Shown in pieces: positions 31,616 through 34,279 of a stretch of DNA of 34,279 bases. Source of the DNA: Novosphingobium sp. (lineage in GTDB: Bacteria > Pseudomonadota > Alphaproteobacteria > Sphingomonadales > Sphingomonadaceae); NCBI GenBank assembly GCA_025356575.1, contig JANXSP010000169.1, forward strand, positions 1 to 34,279, written 5' to 3'. Position numbers and translations under genes: made by a program. The notes under the pieces were generated by a model. It was not told the origin of the DNA. It saw nothing but the letters and a program-made list of their open reading frames with translations, and ran no database searches. How positions within the stretch are numbered: position 1 is the first letter of the stretch; each line of letters begins with the position of its first letter.

Positions 31616-32719
31616 ATGATCAATCCCCCCAAACCCGCCAAGATCCGCGCCGACCAGCTCGTGACCGAGCGCGGGTTGGCCGAAAGCCGCGCCCGCGCCC
31701 AGGCTTTGATCCTGGCCGGGTTGGTCTTTGCGGGCGAGAGCAAGATCGCCAAGGCCGGCCAGCTGCTCGCCGCCGGTACCGCGATCGAAGTCCGCGGGCG
31801 CGACCACCCGTGGGTTTCGCGCGGCGGGATCAAGCTTGCCCATGCGCTCGATCACTTCGGGCTCGATCCCGTGGGCGCCACCGCGATGGACATCGGCAGT
31901 TCGACCGGCGGGTTCACCGATGTCCTCCTCAGTCGGGGCGCGGCGCGCGTGTTCGCGGTCGATTCGGGGACCAACCAGCTGGCGTGGAAGCTGCGTCAGG
32001 ACCCCCGCGTCACCGTACTCGAGCAGACCAGCGCGCGTATCCTCACCCCCGCGCAGATCGATGCGCCGTGCAACTGGGTGGTCTGCGATGCGAGTTTCAT
32101 CGGGCTGGCCAAGGTGCTCGAGGTACCGCTCCGGCTGGCCGCGCCTCGCGCCACCCTGGTCGCGTTGATCAAACCGCAGTTCGAGGTCGGGCGCGGCGAA
32201 GTCGGCAAGGGCGGAGTGGTGCGCGATCCGGCGCTGCATGCGCGGGTCTGCGGCGAAGTGCGCGATTGGCTCGAAACCGTCGGCTGGGACGTGCTCGGCA
32301 TCGCGCCCAGCCCGATCACCGGGCCCGAGGGCAATGTCGAGTTCCTGATCGCTGCCACGCGCGGAGCGCGGCGGCGAGCCCGGCGAGAGGGGCGACCTGC
32401 GCTGTCCCGCAACGGGATTGCGCCGGGTCAGCTAACGCGCGAACGTTGCGCCGCGCGCCGCGCGCGGCCACAACGGCGAGACGTCTTCCGCCGTATTCGA
32501 GGATTGCCATGTCCGAACTCGCCTCTCCCGGCCAGCTGCGCGCAAGTTTCCTGCGCTGGGCGCTGTTCCTGGTCCCCGCGGTCCTGCTGCTCGGCTTCCT
32601 CAGCGGCGTGCTGGCGGGCAGCGGCCCAGGCAACCCGTGGTTCGATAGCCTGGCCAAACCCACGATCTATCCGCCGCCCGCCGCTTTCGGGATCGTCTGG
32701 TCGATCCTTTATGTCATGA
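31616..32719 (+). CDS. tlyA: TlyA-family rRNA methyltransferase with an anomalous C-terminal extension
   Basis: TlyA-type proteins are SAM-dependent 2'-O-methyltransferases of rRNA (some were called hemolysins). Residues 10-70 form the S4 RNA-binding domain (RADQLVTERGLAESRARAQ). Residues 88-240 form a Rossmann methyltransferase with MDIGSSTGGFTDVLL, VVCDASFIGL and LIKPQFEVGR. The conserved protein ends near residue 247 (GPEGNVEFLIAA). The frame then runs on for about 120 residues of arginine-, alanine- and cysteine-rich sequence with no family resemblance, crossing the start of tspO and stopping only at 32719, 211 nt inside it. A lost stop codon or a frameshift near 32355-32365 would explain this. 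ATG 31616 is the start that begins at the S4 domain. Confidence 0.88.
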   Translation: MINPPKPAKIRADQLVTERGLAESRARAQALILAGLVFAGESKIAKAGQLLAAGTAIEVRGRDHPWVSRGGIKLAHALDHFGLDPVGATAMDIGSSTGGFTDVLLSRGAARVFAVDSGTNQLAWKLRQDPRVTVLEQTSARILTPAQIDAPCNWVVCDASFIGLAKVLEVPLRLAAPRATLVALIKPQFEVGRGEVGKGGVVRDPALHARVCGEVRDWLETVGWDVLGIAPSPITGPEGNVEFLIAATRGARRRARREGRPALSRNGIAPGQLTRERCAARRARPQRRDVFRRIRGLPCPNSPLPASCAQVSCAGRCSWSPRSCCSASSAACWRAAAQATRGSIAWPNPRSIRRPPLSGSSGRSFMS

Positions 32720-33060
32720 TCGGGCTGGCGGTGTCGCTGGTTGCGGCGGCGCGCGGGGCACGAGGGCGGGGGATCGCTCTGGCGTTCTTCGCCCTCCAAC
32801 TGGTCCTCAACCTGGCGTGGACCCCCTTGTTTTTCGGCGCCCACCAAATCGATGGCGCGCTGATCCTGATCGCGGCGCTCGATCTGGTTGTCCTGGTAAC
32901 CATCGTTCTGTTCGCCCGGGTGCGCCCGGTGGCGGCGTGGCTGATGGTGCCGTATCTGCTGTGGATCCTGTTCGCGACCGCGCTCAACTATGAATTCATG
33001 CGGCTCAATCCGGCCAGTTCTGCACGCGAGGGGCAGCCCGTCCAGCGGATCCAGCTTTAG
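32509..33060 (+). CDS. tspO: TspO/MBR family tryptophan-rich membrane protein
   Basis: This five-helix membrane protein (183 residues) is of the translocator protein/peripheral benzodiazepine receptor family, which binds porphyrins and is linked to stress and pigment regulation in alphaproteobacteria. It contains NPWFDSLAKPTIYPPPAAFGIVWSILY near residues 43-69, with the Pro-rich loop before the second helix. VLNLAWTPLFFGAHQIDGAL follows near residue 105. ATG 32509 begins the family sequence. Its 5' part overlaps the long tlyA frame in another reading frame. Its TAG stop interlocks with the TAA of the convergent TRIC gene (33057-33060). Confidence 0.92.
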   Translation: MSELASPGQLRASFLRWALFLVPAVLLLGFLSGVLAGSGPGNPWFDSLAKPTIYPPPAAFGIVWSILYVMIGLAVSLVAAARGARGRGIALAFFALQLVLNLAWTPLFFGAHQIDGALILIAALDLVVLVTIVLFARVRPVAAWLMVPYLLWILFATALNYEFMRLNPASSAREGQPVQRIQL

Positions 33061-33737
33061 GGCGCGTCGCTGCCCTTGGCATAGCCCGGCAGCGCCAGTC
33101 CGCGCGAAATCGCCGCACCGCGCAGCGCAAATCCGGCCAGCGCGGCAAGCGGCCAGCCCAGTGCATCGGGCACTCCGGCAGAGCGCGCGCCCGCGCACAG
33201 GCTGGCCGCAAGCGCGGCGGCGGTGACGTAAAGCTCCGGCCGCATCAGGATCGACGGGCGCCCGGCCAGAACATCGCGGATGATCCCGCCGACGCAGCCG
33301 GTGATCACGCCCATCAGCACCGCGGGTACGGGCGAGACTCCGTAGCCCAGCGCCTTGGCCGTGCCGAGGACCGCGTAGGCCGCGAGCCCCGCGGCGTCCG
33401 CCCATTCGAGCAGCACCCCGTTCCACCACCGCCGCGGGGTCAGCCAGGCGATCGCCGCGACACCCAGGCAGACGGGCGCGATCCACGGGTCGTGGACCCA
33501 GAACACCGGCGCGCCGATCAGCAAATCGCGCACCGATCCGCCGCCCACCCCGGTGACCAGCGCAAAGAAGCTCATCGTCACGATCGTCTGGCGCAGCCGC
33601 GCCGCAAGCAGCGCCCCGGTCAGCGCGAACACCGCGACCCCGGCGAGGTCCAGCGCGCCGATGATGTGCGGGAGGGCGGGCGGAAGCGTCGCGGGCAGCA
33701 AAGCGGGAAGCGCCGCGGGCAGGGCGAGCGGCGCCAT
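33057..33737 (-). CDS. TRIC-family cation channel (UPF0126/YicG-like)
   Basis: The 226-residue membrane protein has two homologous three-helix repeats, the layout of prokaryotic trimeric intracellular cation (TRIC) channels, formerly UPF0126. Each repeat holds a glycine-rich kinked helix: GVGGGSVRDLLIG near residue 63 and GCVGGIIRDVLAG near residue 150. About seven helices are predicted. ATG 33737 starts five bases after the VOC stop; a TTG at 33776 would overlap that gene and is less likely. The gene follows the VOC gene in one transcript and ends interlocked with tspO. Confidence 0.9.
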   Translation of the reverse strand: MAPLALPAALPALLPATLPPALPHIIGALDLAGVAVFALTGALLAARLRQTIVTMSFFALVTGVGGGSVRDLLIGAPVFWVHDPWIAPVCLGVAAIAWLTPRRWWNGVLLEWADAAGLAAYAVLGTAKALGYGVSPVPAVLMGVITGCVGGIIRDVLAGRPSILMRPELYVTAAALAASLCAGARSAGVPDALGWPLAALAGFALRGAAISRGLALPGYAKGSDAP

Positions 33738-33741
33738 CCTC

Positions 33742-34212
33742 TCAGCCGGTCGCGAACAATTGCGCAGGATCGGCAAACGCCTTCATCTCGATCGCGTTGC
33801 CAGCCGGATCGCGGAAGAACATCGTCGCCTGCTCGCCGACCTCGCCGGCAAAGCGGATGTGCGGCGGGATCGCGAAGTGCGTGCCAGCGGCTGCCAGCCG
33901 CGCGGCGAGCGCGTGCCACTCGTCCATCGCCAGCACGATGCCGAAGTGCGGCACCGGGACGTGATGACCGTCGACGGCGTTGGCCCCAGCATCGGCGGCA
34001 TCGGCGGTATCCCTGCGCGCGTGTGGCACAAGATGTGCGACGATCTGGTGGCCGTAGAAGTCGAAATCGATCCACTCTGCGCTGCTGCGCCCCTCGCGGC
34101 AGCCGATGGCCCCACCCCAGAACGCGCGCGCCGCGGCGAGATCGTCGACCGGGAAGGCCAAGTGGAACGGGTGCAGGAGGGATGCGCTGGCGGCTGCGGG
34201 ACAATGCGTCAT
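33742..34212 (-). CDS. VOC family protein (glyoxalase/dioxygenase fold)
   Basis: The 156-residue product has two beta-alpha-beta-beta-beta modules of the vicinal oxygen chelate fold. The first begins [26 protein letters not shown], with a histidine metal ligand. The second has [19 protein letters not shown] and ends in [16 protein letters not shown], with the glutamate ligand. The sequence suits the dioxygenase-like VOC group more than GloA, but no substrate can be named. ATG 34212 overlaps the TGA of the upstream membrane-tailed gene (ATGA-type), and the TRIC gene begins just after its stop. Confidence 0.9.
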   Translation of the reverse strand: MTHCPAAASASLLHPFHLAFPVDDLAAARAFWGGAIGCREGRSSAEWIDFDFYGHQIVAHLVPHARRDTADAADAGANAVDGHHVPVPHFGIVLAMDEWHALAARLAAAGTHFAIPPHIRFAGEVGEQATMFFRDPAGNAIEMKAFADPAQLFATG

Positions 34213-34279
34213 CGGCGGGCCTTTCTGCGGCGGAACAGCAGCGCGGTGCCCAGGATGCTCCCGATGAGTGCGAGCGCCG
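34209..34279 (-). CDS. C-terminal fragment of a protein with a membrane tail (cut by window edge)
   Basis: The last 22 residues read [22 protein letters not shown] before a TGA that overlaps the VOC start codon. A single hydrophobic helix followed at once by a basic cluster is typical of C-terminal membrane anchors and of protein-sorting tails such as PEP-CTERM-type or LPXTG-like signals. The rest of the gene is outside the window, so neither the sorting motif nor the function can be checked. Confidence 0.6.
   Translation of the reverse strand, partial: ALALIGSILGTALLFRRRKARR

Overview
The window is a gene-dense, very GC-rich piece of an alphaproteobacterial chromosome. Protein content and gene order point to the Sphingomonadales: a dnaA-rpsT-mutM-ubiE-ubiB block, a cobA-DUF2849-cysI-DUF934-cysH sulfur block, and intergenic palindromes of the 'cccgcgaaggcggg' and 'ctgaaacaagttcag' kinds. 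This placement is inferred from family content and not from any database search. There is no phage, transposase, CRISPR array or tRNA that I can support.

Layout, left to right. 1-1279: a Pho-box-like double repeat precedes arsC and an aquaglyceroporin gene that an in-frame TAA splits exactly between its two half-pores. 1311-1534: a lone Flp-type pilin with its own terminator. 1765-3812: proB and an overlapping SDR-type epimerase. 3817-9873 (minus strand): a near-continuous sulfur run in the order sseA, metC, cobA, DUF2849, cysI, DUF934, cysH. 9967-13032: a secreted or anchored proline-rich protein with a 15-bp tandem repeat, then queF, a glutathione transferase and a cupin. 13089-17644: dapE, a dicarboxylate-type symporter between REP-like palindromes, then nth, a SnoaL-like gene and dapB on the minus strand. 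17669-19277: a nested inverted repeat (REPIN-like), a sirtuin and a convergent ThiF/MoeB-type gene.

19288-26866 is the replication and quinone block. On the minus strand dnaA leads into a small unknown gene, a half-size EamA transporter and the ThiF gene. rpsT and mutM lie upstream of dnaA. On the plus strand come ubiE, ubiB and a polytopic membrane protein. 26973-30456: yghU, topoisomerase IB, a small membrane protein and ilvE. 30457-30993 is the longest stretch without a conventional gene apart from 21501-22062. It holds an 18-codon ORF behind a Shine-Dalgarno sequence with full-length complementarity to the 16S 3' end, plus a very stable hairpin. 30994-34279: a lipoprotein, tlyA (with an anomalous C-terminal extension overlapping tspO), tspO, a TRIC-family channel, a VOC protein and the C-terminus of a membrane-tailed protein cut by the window edge.

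Functional themes. The sulfur genes cover siroheme precursor synthesis, APS and sulfite reduction and downstream thiol chemistry; sulfate uptake, ATP sulfurylase and a clear electron donor for CysI are not in the window. ArsC and the aquaporin would form an arsenate-to-arsenite detoxification pair, possibly induced by phosphate starvation. Packing is extreme: ATGA/GTGA overlaps are common, and three convergent pairs overlap at their ends. The observations most worth a second look are the hyper-Shine-Dalgarno small ORF upstream of ilvE, the split aquaporin behind a Pho box, and the TlyA extension.
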